From NCBI RefSeq assembly GCF_016135805.1, contig NZ_JADWOX010000013.1, forward strand, positions 1 through 64,000: a stretch of DNA of 64,000 nucleotides, read 5' to 3'. Below are positions 24,310 through 33,641 of this stretch, piece by piece. The notes under the pieces are model-generated. The model saw nothing but the letters and a program-made list of their open reading frames with translations. It ran no database searches and had not been told where the DNA came from. The stretch's first letter is position 1; every line of letters starts with the position of its first letter. A program made the position numbers and the translations under genes. Source of the DNA: Caulobacter hibisci. GTDB lineage: Bacteria; Pseudomonadota; Alphaproteobacteria; Caulobacterales; Caulobacteraceae.

Positions 24310-24588
24310 ATGATGATGAGCATCGAACCGCCCGCCGCCATCGCGGCCATGCCGCTGCCGAGCGTCGACTCCACCGGGGACGAACTGTTCCGCATGGGCA
24401 TGCTGTACTCGACCGGCCAGGGCGGCGCGCCGCTGGACTACGTCTCGGCCCATATGCTGTTCAACCTCGCCGCCATGCGCGGTTCGGTCGAAGCCAAGGT
24501 CTATCGCAAGGAACTGTCGCAAGAGATGGCCAGCGAAGACGTCGCCGAAGCCCAGCGCCAGGCGCGCCAATGGCTGGCTCACGGCTGA
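24310..24588 (+). CDS. Small SEL1-like repeat protein
   Basis: A 92-residue protein with SEL1-like helical repeats: LFRMGMLYSTGQGGAPLDYV followed by SAHMLFNLAAMRGSVEAK and a final charged helix (SQEMASEDVAEAQRQARQWL). SEL1 repeats mediate protein-protein contacts. Three in-frame ATG codons occur at the start (24310, 24313, 24316), and AGGA lies upstream. It has no obvious partner and is followed by its own terminator. Confidence 0.8.
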   Translation: MMMSIEPPAAIAAMPLPSVDSTGDELFRMGMLYSTGQGGAPLDYVSAHMLFNLAAMRGSVEAKVYRKELSQEMASEDVAEAQRQARQWLAHG

Positions 24589-24615
24589 ACCACGGTTTAG
24601 CCGTTTCTACTCTCG

Positions 24616-24658
24616 GGCCGGACGCCGCCGTGGGATCACGGGGATCCGGCCGTGATTT
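24616..24658 (+). terminator. Terminator hairpin after the SEL1-like gene
   Basis: Outer arms GGCCGGA (24616-24622) and TCCGGCC (24645-24651) enclose an inner CGTG...CACG stem, and GTGATTTT follows on the plus strand. It separates the SEL1-like gene from convergent hfsD. Confidence 0.8.
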
Positions 24659-24663
24659 TCTGA

Positions 24664-25425
24664 CTACTTGCTATAGCCGTTGACGGCGTAGCTGAAGCTG
24701 ATCGGCAGCAGGTCGCGCAGATACTGCTGCATGAACAGCCCCGCCTCGGACGCGCCGCTGCGGGGCACGTAGACGACGTCGAAGCGGCGAAGCGGCACCA
24801 GGTCCGCGCCGCGCGGATCGGTCAGGCCCTTCAGCAGGTCGACCGTGCGCATCATGGCCCGCCCTTCGGGGCCACGCCGGATGACGATCACCTGGCTGCG
24901 CTTGGACGAGCTCTTGAACCCGCCGGCCTGGATGACGGCCCGCAGTGCGTCGCCGTCGCCGGCCATGTCGTAGACGCCGGGATTGCCGACCTCGCCACCG
25001 ACGAACACCTTCAGCGGAGCCGTGCTCTTGACCGACACCTGCACCTGCGGGCGCAGCAGCTGCTGGCCGTAGGCCTGGGTCAGAGAGGTCTCCAGCTCCT
25101 CGATCGTGCGGTCGGCGGCCATGATCGGACCGACCAGCGGCAATGCGACGCGGCCGTCCGGCTGCACCACCACCGACTTATTAAGTTCCGCCGCCGAAGG
25201 TACCGACACCTCGATCTCGTCGCCCGGATAGAACCGGTAGGCGGGCTCGGCCTCGCTCCAGTCGGCATAACCGATATCGGGAAACTGGCCGGTGGGGCGC
25301 GGGGCGGGCGTGATCGGCTCGCCATCGACGTGGCCGCAGGCCGAGAGGCCGGCGCTCGCAAGCGCCAGGGCCAGGGCGGTGGTGAGGGCGGTGCGGCGAT
25401 CCATGCGACGGTTCTTACCAAACAT
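24664..25425 (-). CDS. hfsD: Outer-membrane polysaccharide export lipoprotein (HfsD-like)
   Basis: A 253-residue Wza-type export protein. A lipobox LSAC (Cys about 30) follows a hydrophobic signal. The poly-export domain begins YRFYPGDEIEVSV and includes VVVQPDGRVALPLVGPI. One or two SLBB-type beta-grasp segments follow (LKVFVGGEVGNPGVYDM). In Caulobacter the equivalent protein HfsD exports holdfast polysaccharide across the outer membrane. It is divergent from hfsA with only 65 bases between them. It is shorter than E. coli Wza, as is usual for this branch. The name rests on the neighbouring hfsA/B/C-like genes. Confidence 0.82.
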   Translation of the reverse strand: MFGKNRRMDRRTALTTALALALASAGLSACGHVDGEPITPAPRPTGQFPDIGYADWSEAEPAYRFYPGDEIEVSVPSAAELNKSVVVQPDGRVALPLVGPIMAADRTIEELETSLTQAYGQQLLRPQVQVSVKSTAPLKVFVGGEVGNPGVYDMAGDGDALRAVIQAGGFKSSSKRSQVIVIRRGPEGRAMMRTVDLLKGLTDPRGADLVPLRRFDVVYVPRSGASEAGLFMQQYLRDLLPISFSYAVNGYSK

Positions 25426-25490
25426 AGGTAACCAAACCTTAAGCCCGAACGCCCCAGGGTCACGTGGAAGTTTGGACCCATTGGATTCGC

Positions 25491-26993
25491 ATGTCGACGA
25501 GCGCCTGGACCAGCGTGCCGCACGACCCGCCGTCGCGACGCGACTGGGCGGCGCGGGCCCGCTATGCCCCGACCGATTTCGTCACCCTGCTGTGGCGTGA
25601 ACGCTGGCTGATGCTGGGCGTCTTCGTGATCATCATGGTCTTGGGCGTCGGCTTTGCCATGACACTGAAGAAGACCTACACCGCCAGCTCCAGCCTGTTT
25701 GTCCGCCTGGGCCAGGAATATGTCTACGAGCCGCGCGCCGGCGACGCCGCCCGCGGCGCGGTGCCCGACGTCGACCAGGTGATCCAGTCGGAAAGCGAGA
25801 TCCTGGGCAGCGGCGAGCTGCGCGAGCGGGTGATCCGCAAGCTGGGCTTCGCCACCGTGTTTCCGGACGCCGCCGGCAAGTTCGCCGCCGCCAATCCCGA
25901 GCAGAAGCGCAAGATGATCGCCGAGGGCCGCGACAGCGTCGGCCGCAATCTCAAGATCGAGACCGCGCCCGACAACTCGATCATCCGGCTGTCGTACCAG
26001 CACCGGGACGCCGAGACCGCCGAGAAGGTGCTCAACACCCTGCTCGAAGAGTACCTGATCTATCGCCGCAGCCTGCTGATCAACGACGACGACAAGGTGC
26101 TGGCCAAGCAGCGCGATAATTTCCAGGAGCGCTTGGCCGAGACCGACACAGCCTACCAGGCCTTCCTGCAGACCAACGACATCGGCGACTTCACCGCCCA
26201 GAAGACGGCCCTGACCCAGCTGCAGGCCCAGGTCGAAGCCCAGCGCTACGCGATCGACGCCCAGCTTCAGGACCGCCAGGGGCGCCTGGCCTCGGTGCAG
26301 TCCGAGCTGTCGCGCACGCCGGCCGAGTCGGTGCTCTATCGCGACCAGGACATGTCGGCCGCCAACAAGCTGACCCAGCTGAAGCTGGACCGCGAGGGCC
26401 TGCTGTCGCGCTACCTGCCCAGCGCCCAGCCGGTGCGCGACATCGACGCCCAGATCGCCCAGCTCGAGCAGGGCCTGGCCAGCGGCCGCACCAACGCCGA
26501 GGGCGCGCGCCGCAGCGGTCCCAACCCGATCTGGCAGACCCTGCAATCGACCCGCAACGACCTCGCCGCAGAGGTCGCGGCCCTGCGCCAGTCGCAGACC
26601 GCCTACGCTGCCCAGGTGCAGGAAGTGAACGAGCGCCTGCTGCGCCTGTCGGAGCTGGAGCCGCAGTTCAACCAGCTGACCCGCGACCGCGACGTGCTGT
26701 CGGCCAATGTCCGCGACTTCACCGTCAAGGAACAGCAGGACGAGGCCCAGCGGCAGATGTCGGCCGAGAGCAGCGACAACATCCGCATCGTCCAGCGCGC
26801 CGTCGCGCCGTCGGAGGGCAAGAGCCTGCGCAAGCCGGTGTTCGTGCTGGCCTTCCTGTTCGCCGCCTTCACCGCTGCCTGCGCGGGCCTGGTCCGGATG
26901 CTGCTGCGCCCGGGCCTGCAGACCCCGGCCTCGGCCTCGCGCACCCTGGGCCTGCCGGTGCTGGCGACCGCGGGCGTGAAACGCGCGGCCTGA
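25491..26993 (+). CDS. hfsA: Polysaccharide co-polymerase/export protein (HfsA-like)
   Basis: A 500-residue Wzz/GumC-type inner-membrane protein. TM1 is at about residues 40-60 (LMLGVFVIIMVLGVGFAMTL), a long periplasmic coiled-coil region runs through residues 200-400, and TM2 is at about 455-475 (VFVLAFLFAAFTAACAGLV). It lacks a cytoplasmic kinase domain; a separate hfsB-like gene follows. In Caulobacter, HfsA acts with HfsD in holdfast export. The ATG at 25491 is preferred to a GTG at 25464. Confidence 0.85.
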   Translation: MSTSAWTSVPHDPPSRRDWAARARYAPTDFVTLLWRERWLMLGVFVIIMVLGVGFAMTLKKTYTASSSLFVRLGQEYVYEPRAGDAARGAVPDVDQVIQSESEILGSGELRERVIRKLGFATVFPDAAGKFAAANPEQKRKMIAEGRDSVGRNLKIETAPDNSIIRLSYQHRDAETAEKVLNTLLEEYLIYRRSLLINDDDKVLAKQRDNFQERLAETDTAYQAFLQTNDIGDFTAQKTALTQLQAQVEAQRYAIDAQLQDRQGRLASVQSELSRTPAESVLYRDQDMSAANKLTQLKLDREGLLSRYLPSAQPVRDIDAQIAQLEQGLASGRTNAEGARRSGPNPIWQTLQSTRNDLAAEVAALRQSQTAYAAQVQEVNERLLRLSELEPQFNQLTRDRDVLSANVRDFTVKEQQDEAQRQMSAESSDNIRIVQRAVAPSEGKSLRKPVFVLAFLFAAFTAACAGLVRMLLRPGLQTPASASRTLGLPVLATAGVKRAA

Positions 26994-27089
26994 AACCGCC
27001 GTTCTGCACCTGAGCGATTTGGTCGCCTTTCGCGCGAACATGGTTAGGCATTAGTTTCTACGGTCTTCAACGCGCGGCGATTCGGACGA

Positions 27090-27791
27090 ATGGTGGATTT
27101 GAACGTCGAGATGGCTGAACTGTGGGGGTCGCTCGGCGCCCCTGCGGCTGGCCGTGCGCACGTCGTCCAGTTCGTCTCCGCCCGGCGGGGGGAGGGGACC
27201 TCGACGGTCGCCCGCGAATTCGCCCGCTTCGCCTCCAAGCGCGCCGGTCGCCGGACCTGGCTGATCGACCTGGACCTGACCACCTCGCCGCAATATCAGG
27301 CCATCGCCGCCGATCCCGGGCTGTACGGTCCGCTGGGCGCGGGTGCGGCGGCTAGCCCCGACGGCTCGATGTTCTTCACCGTGCAGCCGCCGGCCCCCCG
27401 GCCCGACGGCGGTGTGTGGTCCGACTCCAAGTACGTGGCCGCCCACAGCGTCGGCGGGCCGCGGTTCTGGGTGACCCGCTTCAAGCGCGAGGCCCTGCGC
27501 GGCCGCCAGAAGGTCCATGTCCTGCCGGGCGTCGAATACTGGGCCGCCCTGCGCCGCCACGCGGAAATCATCGTCGTCGACTGTCCGTCGGCCGACCGCT
27601 CGCAGGCGGCCCTGACTCTTGCCCAGCACATGGACCAGACGATCCTGGTGGTCAGCGCCCAGGAGGCCGACGTGCGGCCGCCGGGCCTGCTGCGCGACGC
27701 CCTGGCCTCGGCGGGCGGCCGCTGCGCCGGCGTGTTCTTCAACCAGGCCTCGGTGACGCCGCCGGGCTTCCTGCGGGCCATCCTGCCGTGA
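27090..27791 (+). CDS. hfsB: CpsD/BY-kinase-like protein with degenerate P-loop (HfsB-like)
   Basis: A 233-residue cytoplasmic protein with the fold pattern of bacterial tyrosine kinases of the CpsD/Wzc-C type. It has VQFVSARRGEGTSTVARE at the Walker A position, RTWLIDLDLTTSP at the A' motif and EIIVVDCPSAD at Walker B. The P-loop reads GEGTST where active relatives have GEGKST, so the catalytic lysine is missing, and the C-terminus lacks a tyrosine cluster. It fits a structural partner of HfsA rather than an active kinase. Its stop overlaps the start of the next gene (GTGA). Confidence 0.78.
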   Translation: MVDLNVEMAELWGSLGAPAAGRAHVVQFVSARRGEGTSTVAREFARFASKRAGRRTWLIDLDLTTSPQYQAIAADPGLYGPLGAGAAASPDGSMFFTVQPPAPRPDGGVWSDSKYVAAHSVGGPRFWVTRFKREALRGRQKVHVLPGVEYWAALRRHAEIIVVDCPSADRSQAALTLAQHMDQTILVVSAQEADVRPPGLLRDALASAGGRCAGVFFNQASVTPPGFLRAILP

Positions 27792-29059
27792 CGCACGGCG
27801 TGGGCTTTGGCGGCGGACCGGTCAGCGTCGCGCCGCCGAGGCTCTTGCTTCCCCAGATCGCCATCTTCGTCGGATCGGTTCTGCTGCTGGTGCTGTTCAG
27901 CGGCGGCTGGGAGCTGCCGCTGGTGGGCGAGAACGCCGACGAGGCCGGCTCGGCCATCCTGCGGGTGGCCTATCTGCCCGCCTACGCCGCCGGCTTCGGC
28001 CTGATCGCGCTCGACCCGCGCAACAGCCTGCGGGCGGCCGTGCGCCAGCCCTTCCTGTTCGCGCTGATGGGCATCGTCTGCCTGTCGGTGCTGTGGTCGA
28101 TCGCGCCCGACGTCACCACCCGCCGCGCCTTCGCCGTGACCTGCACCACCCTGTGCGGCGTGGCCCTGGCCGGACGCTTCCGTTGGCGCGCGCTGGCCGA
28201 GGTGATGGCGGCGACCTTCGCGGTGCTGATCATCGCCTCCTACGTCGTCTGCATCGCCGTGCCCCGCATCGGGGTGATGACCGAGCTGTTCCCGGGCGCC
28301 TGGCGGGGCCTGTGGCGCGAGAAGAACGGCCTGGGCGGCATGATGGCCTTCGGCTTCTGCATCCTGTCGGCGGCCGCCCTGCTGAACCCGGTGCGGGCCA
28401 AGCTGTGGTGGGGCTTCGCCGTGCTGGCGATCGGCCTCGTCCTGATGTCGACCTCCAAGACCTCGCTGGTGTCGCTGATGCTGGGCGTGGCGGCCCTGGG
28501 CTTCGTGCTGATCGCCCGGCGGGGACCTGCGGCGGGGGCGGCGGCGACCTGGACGGCGGTGACGGGCGTGGTTTTGCTGGTCGCCTTCCTGGTCCTGGCC
28601 TCGGACGTGTTCTTCGCCATCCTGGGCAAGGACGCCACCCTGACCGGCCGCACCAAGATCTGGAGCGCGGCCATGGTCGAGATCCAGGAGCGGCCGTGGC
28701 TGGGCTATGGCTACCACGCCGTCTGGGGCGACAAGAGCGGCTGGGGGCCGTTCGCCTGGATCAGCAAGAACGCCGGCTTCCAGGCCCAGCACGCCCACAA
28801 TTCCTGGCTGGAGCAGTGGCTGGGCATGGGGCTGTTCGGCCTGGCCGCCTGGGGGCTGTTCTACATCCAGACCATGGCCCTGGCGCTGCTGGCGGTGTTC
28901 CGCGACCGCGGCGCCTTGCTCGCCTTCCCGTTCCTGGTCGTTTACAGCCTCGTGGCCCTGACCGAGAGCATAGCGGTGGCCTATAACGACTTCCGCTGGG
29001 TGCTGTTCGTGGCCCTGGCGGCCAAGCTGGCCTTCCCCGACCGGGAGATGGAGCGCTGA
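27788..29059 (+). CDS. hfsC: O-antigen ligase/Wzy-type polymerase (HfsC-like)
   Basis: A 423-residue membrane protein with about ten to twelve hydrophobic segments and the Wzy/O-antigen-ligase signature. This includes a periplasmic loop with GRTKIWSAAMVEIQERPWLG, GYGYHAVWG and AQHAHNSWLEQWLGMGL. In Caulobacter the comparable HfsC polymerises holdfast repeat units. The start is a GTG overlapping the hfsB-like stop (GTGA), so the two are coupled. Other starts inside the long frame belong to shadow reading of hfsB. Confidence 0.82.
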   Translation: MTHGVGFGGGPVSVAPPRLLLPQIAIFVGSVLLLVLFSGGWELPLVGENADEAGSAILRVAYLPAYAAGFGLIALDPRNSLRAAVRQPFLFALMGIVCLSVLWSIAPDVTTRRAFAVTCTTLCGVALAGRFRWRALAEVMAATFAVLIIASYVVCIAVPRIGVMTELFPGAWRGLWREKNGLGGMMAFGFCILSAAALLNPVRAKLWWGFAVLAIGLVLMSTSKTSLVSLMLGVAALGFVLIARRGPAAGAAATWTAVTGVVLLVAFLVLASDVFFAILGKDATLTGRTKIWSAAMVEIQERPWLGYGYHAVWGDKSGWGPFAWISKNAGFQAQHAHNSWLEQWLGMGLFGLAAWGLFYIQTMALALLAVFRDRGALLAFPFLVVYSLVALTESIAVAYNDFRWVLFVALAAKLAFPDREMER

Positions 29060-29064
29060 GCGGT

Positions 29065-29718
29065 TTGCTTGCGCCGACCAGGGTCCCCACGCTTGAGGCA
29101 GGGGCGGCCGCCTTGCTCGAGCGTGAGGGATACCTGCTGCTGCGCGAAGCCGTGCCCGAGTCCTGGCGGCAGGCGCTGCGAGACGCCTTCGACGCAGGCA
29201 TCCTCGAACAATGGCCTGTGCCCAGGGCCGCCGGCTGGCGTCACGCCCTGGTCGATCTGGATCCCACGGTGCTGAAGACCTGCCGTCTGCCGGCCCTGCT
29301 GGCGGCGGCGGGGCGGATCCTCAGCGAGCCCTTCTTCCTGTCGCAGGTCGAGGGCCGCGAGCCGTTGCTAGGCGGCGGCCATCAGCCCCTGCATCGCGAC
29401 GGCGTGGAGACGAACGCGGTCGTCGCCATGGTCTTCCTCGACCCCTATGGCCCCGACAACGGCGCGACCCGCGTGGTCCCGCGCGCGCTTGATCGGGGCG
29501 AGCCCGACGAGGCCCTGTGCCTGACCGCGGCCGGGGAGGCGGGGGACATCCTGGTGTTCGACGCCGACCTGCTGCACGGGGCGACCCGCAACGGCTCGGG
29601 CGCGCGGCGGCGGTCGCTGCTGGTCAACTTCATTCCCGAGCGCCTCAGGGCCGGCGAGGACGCCTGCCGGGCGATCCGCAACGTGCGGATGGACAATGGC
29701 GAGGTCTTCGTTCCCTGA
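29065..29718 (+). CDS. Phytanoyl-CoA dioxygenase-family (PhyH) protein
   Basis: A 217-residue Fe(II)/2-oxoglutarate-dependent dioxygenase-like protein. The facial triad is visible as LHRDG (His and Asp) and LLHGATRN (His), with a 2-oxoglutarate-contacting Arg plausible in ARRRSLLVNF. It begins 6 bases after the hfsC-like gene at a TTG codon; no ATG or GTG is available in the first 80 codons, so the start is uncertain. Position suggests cotranscription with the holdfast genes, but PhyH proteins have many substrates. Confidence 0.78.
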   Translation: MLAPTRVPTLEAGAAALLEREGYLLLREAVPESWRQALRDAFDAGILEQWPVPRAAGWRHALVDLDPTVLKTCRLPALLAAAGRILSEPFFLSQVEGREPLLGGGHQPLHRDGVETNAVVAMVFLDPYGPDNGATRVVPRALDRGEPDEALCLTAAGEAGDILVFDADLLHGATRNGSGARRRSLLVNFIPERLRAGEDACRAIRNVRMDNGEVFVP

Positions 29719-29756
29719 GGGCTGGCGACAGCCCGTGCCTCTCCCCAATCCGTGTC

Positions 29757-29851
29757 TCCCCGCGAAGGCGGGGACCCAAGCTGGCTTTCAGGATGAGGCG
29801 CGGCTGTGGACCATCCGCAGACTCGGCTTGGATCCCCGCCTTCGCGGGGAT
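29757..29851. repeat. Paired palindromic repeat, TCCCCGCGAAGGCGGGGA family
   Basis: Two GC-rich hairpins, TCCCCGC-GAAG-GCGGGGA at 29757-29774 and ATCCCCGCCTTCGCGGGGAT at 29832-29851, bracket about 57 bases. GACCCAAGC on one side and GCTTGGATC on the other make the whole a larger inverted repeat. A related layout is at 34586-34692. Lies between the PhyH gene and convergent crtB. Confidence 0.75.
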
Positions 29852-29895
29852 GCTCGGGGAAAAATCAGCCTAATTCCGTAAATGTCGATTTCGAC

Positions 29896-30825
29896 CTAGA
29901 TCTTCGACCACAGGGCTGGCCGCTGGGGCGTCTTGCCCAGCCGGTCCAGCGTGGCCGAGCGCAGGGCGACGATGCCGCCTTCCAGGGCGCGCCAGGCTTT
30001 CTTCCGCCCACTGACGACCACGCGCTCATCCCAGGCCGCGCCGCCGGCGGCCACCACGTCGAGACCGATCTGGCGGTAGACGCCGCGCGCGGCGGCGATC
30101 GCCCAGGCCGAGCGGACGGGCAGGTCGCGCAGACCCCAGCGGGCCGAGGCGTAATAGGGCTCGGCGGCCTCGACCAGGCGGCGGGCGAGGGCGGCGACGT
30201 CGTCGCGGCGGGCGGGGTCGGTCAGTTGCTCGACCGGCAGGTCCAGCTCGGCCAGCCAGGCGCGGGGCACGTAGACGCGGTCGTTGCGGGCGTCCTCGAC
30301 GATGTCGCGGGCGATGTTGGTCAGCTGAAAGCCCAGGCCCAGGTCCTGGGCGCGGCGCAGGGTGGGCAGGTCGTCGGGCGGCACGCCCATGACGATGGCC
30401 ATCATCGCGCCGACGACGCCGGCCACGCCCCAGCAATAGGCCAGAAGGTCTTCCAGCGTCTCATAGCTGCGGCCCTCCACATCCATGGCGAAACCGTCGA
30501 TCAGATCGAGGGCGTAGCGCTCGGGTATGCCGCGCCCCAGGGCCACGGCCTGGAAGGCGGCGAACACCGGATCGGTCGGGGTCTCGCCGGCCAGGGCCGC
30601 GCGGGTCTGGGCGTAGAGGGCTTCCAGCCGCGCCGGCGCGTCGGCCACCGGGCTCATGCCGTGGCCAAGGGTCTGGCCGTCGATGACGTCGTCGCAGTGG
30701 CGGCACCAGGCGTAGAGCATCTCGGCGTCGACGCGGGTCTGGGCGTCGAACAGCGCGGCGGCGGCGGCGAAGCTCTTGCTGCCCTTCTGGATCGCCTCGC
30801 GGCTTTGAAGCTCCAGGTCGCTCAT
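29896..30825 (-). CDS. crtB: Phytoene synthase
   Basis: A 309-residue squalene/phytoene synthase-family enzyme that condenses two geranylgeranyl diphosphates into phytoene. Two Asp-rich substrate motifs are visible: CRHCDDVIDG and NIARDIVEDARNDRVYVP, with AYCWGVAGVVGAMMA between them. It is the last gene of the crtY-crtI-crtB operon, its start overlapping crtI by four bases. The carotenoid context favours phytoene over squalene or hydroxysqualene formation. Confidence 0.92.
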   Translation of the reverse strand: MSDLELQSREAIQKGSKSFAAAAALFDAQTRVDAEMLYAWCRHCDDVIDGQTLGHGMSPVADAPARLEALYAQTRAALAGETPTDPVFAAFQAVALGRGIPERYALDLIDGFAMDVEGRSYETLEDLLAYCWGVAGVVGAMMAIVMGVPPDDLPTLRRAQDLGLGFQLTNIARDIVEDARNDRVYVPRAWLAELDLPVEQLTDPARRDDVAALARRLVEAAEPYYASARWGLRDLPVRSAWAIAAARGVYRQIGLDVVAAGGAAWDERVVVSGRKKAWRALEGGIVALRSATLDRLGKTPQRPALWSKI

Positions 30826-32345
30826 TCGGCGACCGGGGCGGGCAGGGCGAAGTCGTCGATCATCAGCCCGGCCGTGGCCTTGGCGCTGCCCACCACGCCG
30901 GGAATGCCCGCGCCCGGATGGGTGCCGGCCCCGACGAAATAGAGGTTGGGGATCACGTCGTCGCGGTTGTGGGTGCGGAAAAAGGCGCTCTGGGTCAGGA
31001 TCGGCTCCAGCGAGAAGGCCGCGCCCTTCCAGGCGTTGAGGTCGCTCACGAAGTCGTCCGGGGTGATGAAGCGGCTGGTGACCAGATCGGCGGTCAGGCC
31101 CGGAATGTAGTGCTTTTCCAGATAGGCCAGGATGCGGTCGCGGTACTTCGGCCCCTCGACCGACCAGTCGATGTCGGCGGTCTGAAGGTTGGGCACGGGC
31201 GACAGGGCGTAGAAGGTCGAGCAGCCGTCCGGGGCCATGGCCGGATCGCTGGCGGTCGGATGGTGGAGGTAGAGCGAGAAGTCCTCGGCCAGGGCGTTCT
31301 TGCCGTAGATCTCGCCGATCAGCTCCCGGTATCGATTGCCGAAGCAGATGGTGTGGTGGCGGATCTCGGGGTGCTGGGTCTTGAGGCCGAAATAGACCAC
31401 GAACAGCGACGGGCTCCAGCGCTTGTTCTCCAGCGCCTTGCCGACCTTCTGGCCGCGCGGCTCCTCGCGCAGCAGGTGGCGGTAGGTGTGCATGACGTCG
31501 GCGTTGGAGGCGACGGCGTCGAAGGCTTCGAAGCCCTCGTTGGTGATCACGCCGGTGACGCGGCCTTCGCGCACGGCGATACGCTCGACCGGCCGCGACA
31601 GGTGCAGCTTGCCGCCCAGATCCTGGAACAGCTTGGCCAGGCCACGCACCAGGGCGTGGGTGCCGCCGCGCGGGAACCAGACGCCGCCGCGACGCTCCAG
31701 GGCGTGGATCAGGGCGTAGATCGACGAGGTGGCGAACGGGCTTCCGCCGACCAGCAGGCTGTGGAACGACAGGGCTTGGCGGACGTGCTCGTCCTTCACG
31801 AAGCCGGCGACCTTGTCATAGACGCTGCGCCAGGCCTGCAGCTTCATCAGGGCCGGGGCGCTGGAGATCATGCTGCCGAAGTCGAGGAACGGCACCGCGC
31901 CCAGCTCGACATAGCCCTTCTGGTACAGCTCTTCCGAATAGGCGTGGAAGCGGCGGTAGCCGTCGACGTCGGCCGGGTTGCGGGCGGCGATCTGGCGATC
32001 CAGGCCCTCCTGGTCGTTGACGTAGTCGAAGACGTCGCCGTCCTCCCACATCAGCCGATAGAAGGGATCGACGGGCAGCAGTTCGACATAGTCCTCGATC
32101 CGCTTGCCCGAGAGCGCGAACAGCTCCTTGAGGCAATCGGGGTCGGTGACGACGGTGGGGCCGGCGTCGAAGGTGAAGCCGTCCTGCTCCCAGACATAGG
32201 CGCGGCCGCCGGGCTTCTCGCGGCCCTCGAACAGGGTGACGTCGAAGCCCTCGGACTGCAGGCGTATGGCCAGCGAAAGACCGCCGAAGCCGGCGCCGAT
32301 GACGGCCGCCTTGGGACGGGGCGGGGCCGAGGCGTGGGCGTTCAT
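30822..32345 (-). CDS. crtI: Phytoene desaturase
   Basis: A 507-residue FAD-dependent CrtI-type desaturase that introduces double bases of conjugation into phytoene to give lycopene (or neurosporene). The N-terminal dinucleotide motif is AAVIGAGFGGLSLAIRLQSE, and the C-terminal CrtI signature is VGAGTHPGAGIPGVVGSAKA. Interior text such as PRGGTHALVRGLAKLF is typical. The ATG at 32345 is chosen over 32384. It overlaps crtY upstream and crtB downstream by four bases each. Confidence 0.94.
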   Translation of the reverse strand: MNAHASAPPRPKAAVIGAGFGGLSLAIRLQSEGFDVTLFEGREKPGGRAYVWEQDGFTFDAGPTVVTDPDCLKELFALSGKRIEDYVELLPVDPFYRLMWEDGDVFDYVNDQEGLDRQIAARNPADVDGYRRFHAYSEELYQKGYVELGAVPFLDFGSMISSAPALMKLQAWRSVYDKVAGFVKDEHVRQALSFHSLLVGGSPFATSSIYALIHALERRGGVWFPRGGTHALVRGLAKLFQDLGGKLHLSRPVERIAVREGRVTGVITNEGFEAFDAVASNADVMHTYRHLLREEPRGQKVGKALENKRWSPSLFVVYFGLKTQHPEIRHHTICFGNRYRELIGEIYGKNALAEDFSLYLHHPTASDPAMAPDGCSTFYALSPVPNLQTADIDWSVEGPKYRDRILAYLEKHYIPGLTADLVTSRFITPDDFVSDLNAWKGAAFSLEPILTQSAFFRTHNRDDVIPNLYFVGAGTHPGAGIPGVVGSAKATAGLMIDDFALPAPVAE

Positions 32346-33526
32346 GCGTCTTGTCCTCCGAACACGGAACTCTCGCGAATACATTTGAGGGCGGCCGAGA
32401 TCGGCACCGGCGGCTTGCCGATCAGGATCCGCGCCCGGTCGCGCCAGGTCAGGCGCGCCGCATAGAAGCGCTGAATGAGCGGCACCGATAGCCGGTAGAA
32501 GCGCTCCAGCACCCGATAGCGCTCTTCCGGCGCGCAGGCGCGAAACAGCATGCGGTTCAGCAGGCGCAGGAACCGCCGCCGTCGCCAGACGGCCTTGGAC
32601 TGGGTCTCGACGCAGGTGCGGACGCTGGCGCTGGTGATGCGGGGCAGGCCGGCGATCTTGTCGGCCAGGCGCGCGGCGTCAGGCAGGGAATAGCCGGTGG
32701 TTGGCTGGAACAGCGCCGCGCGCAGGCCCACCTCCGCCACCTGCGGCCGGGCTTCGCGCCAATAGCCGTCGATGTCGCCGCCCAGGGCGATGGGCAGGAC
32801 GCCGTGCTCCTCGCGCTCGACCGCCTCGACGGTCCAGCCCTGGGTCTTGGCGTAGTCGGCGATGGCTTCGGACAGGGCGATGCGGTCCAGGGCCGGGCCG
32901 TCGCTGTAGCGGGTGTCCTCGACCAGCAGCCGGCGGGCGTCGAGCGGCAGGACGTAGACGAAGCGATAGCCGTCGGTCTGCGGGACGGTGGCGTCCATGA
33001 TGATCGGCGCGGTCAGGCCGTGCGGGGCGGTCAGGCGCAGGTCTTGCCCGACGAACTTCTGCCAGCCCAGGGCCAGCCGCTTGCTGCGCCGCGCGCCGCG
33101 GCCGTCGATCACCGCCCCGGCGACGATGCGGCGGCCGTCGGCCAGGGTGACCTGATGCGGATTGACGTCGACCACGCCGATGCCGGTCCAGGCGTCGGGA
33201 CCCAGGGCGCGGGAGACCACCTCGTGCAGCCGCCTGGAGGTGATGGCCAGATAGGGCGTGGGCAGGCGGCGGCTATGGGCGGGAAAGCGCACCTCGTAGC
33301 CGCTCCAGCGATGGGCGATCAGCGGCCGCAGCCAGCCGCCGATGGCCTCGTCGACGTCGGTCTCGAAGTGGCACCAGGTGTGCTGGCCGCCGATGGTCTC
33401 GCCCCGCTCGAGCAGCAGCACGCGCAGGCCCGGCCGCAACGCCTTCAGGCGCAGGGCGATCAGGCTGTTGGCCAGTCCGCCGCCCACCAGGACGACGTCG
33501 GCGCGCAACGCGGACGCGGATTCCAT
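32342..33526 (-). CDS. crtY: Lycopene beta-cyclase
   Basis: A 394-residue CrtY-type cyclase forming beta-ionone rings on lycopene, expected to give beta-carotene. It shows the N-terminal FAD/NAD motif [33 protein letters not shown], and the catalytic-region text [18 protein letters not shown] and [13 protein letters not shown]. First gene of the crtY-crtI-crtB operon; no crtE, crtZ or crtW lies in the window. The longer in-frame start at 33700 runs into the divergent folD region and was rejected. Confidence 0.93.
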   Translation of the reverse strand: MESASALRADVVLVGGGLANSLIALRLKALRPGLRVLLLERGETIGGQHTWCHFETDVDEAIGGWLRPLIAHRWSGYEVRFPAHSRRLPTPYLAITSRRLHEVVSRALGPDAWTGIGVVDVNPHQVTLADGRRIVAGAVIDGRGARRSKRLALGWQKFVGQDLRLTAPHGLTAPIIMDATVPQTDGYRFVYVLPLDARRLLVEDTRYSDGPALDRIALSEAIADYAKTQGWTVEAVEREEHGVLPIALGGDIDGYWREARPQVAEVGLRAALFQPTTGYSLPDAARLADKIAGLPRITSASVRTCVETQSKAVWRRRRFLRLLNRMLFRACAPEERYRVLERFYRLSVPLIQRFYAARLTWRDRARILIGKPPVPISAALKCIRESSVFGGQDA

Positions 33527-33641
33527 TGTTCTGGCTCTAGCACGAATGGATGACGTCCACGCCAGGGCCTTCGTGCAAAGCCTCGCCGGGTTGCGCGATA
33601 GGGGGCGAGGCGATAGGGGAGCGCGCACAGGAGCGCCGCCA

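Noticed and set aside
25080-27041. A 653-codon minus-strand frame across hfsA
   Set aside because: Antisense shadow; it joins unrelated compositions and reads through the hfsD start region.
28093-28986. A 297-codon frame overlapping the hfsC-like gene
   Set aside because: Arg/Gly/Pro/Asp-rich shadow in another frame; hfsC has membrane segments and the polymerase signature.
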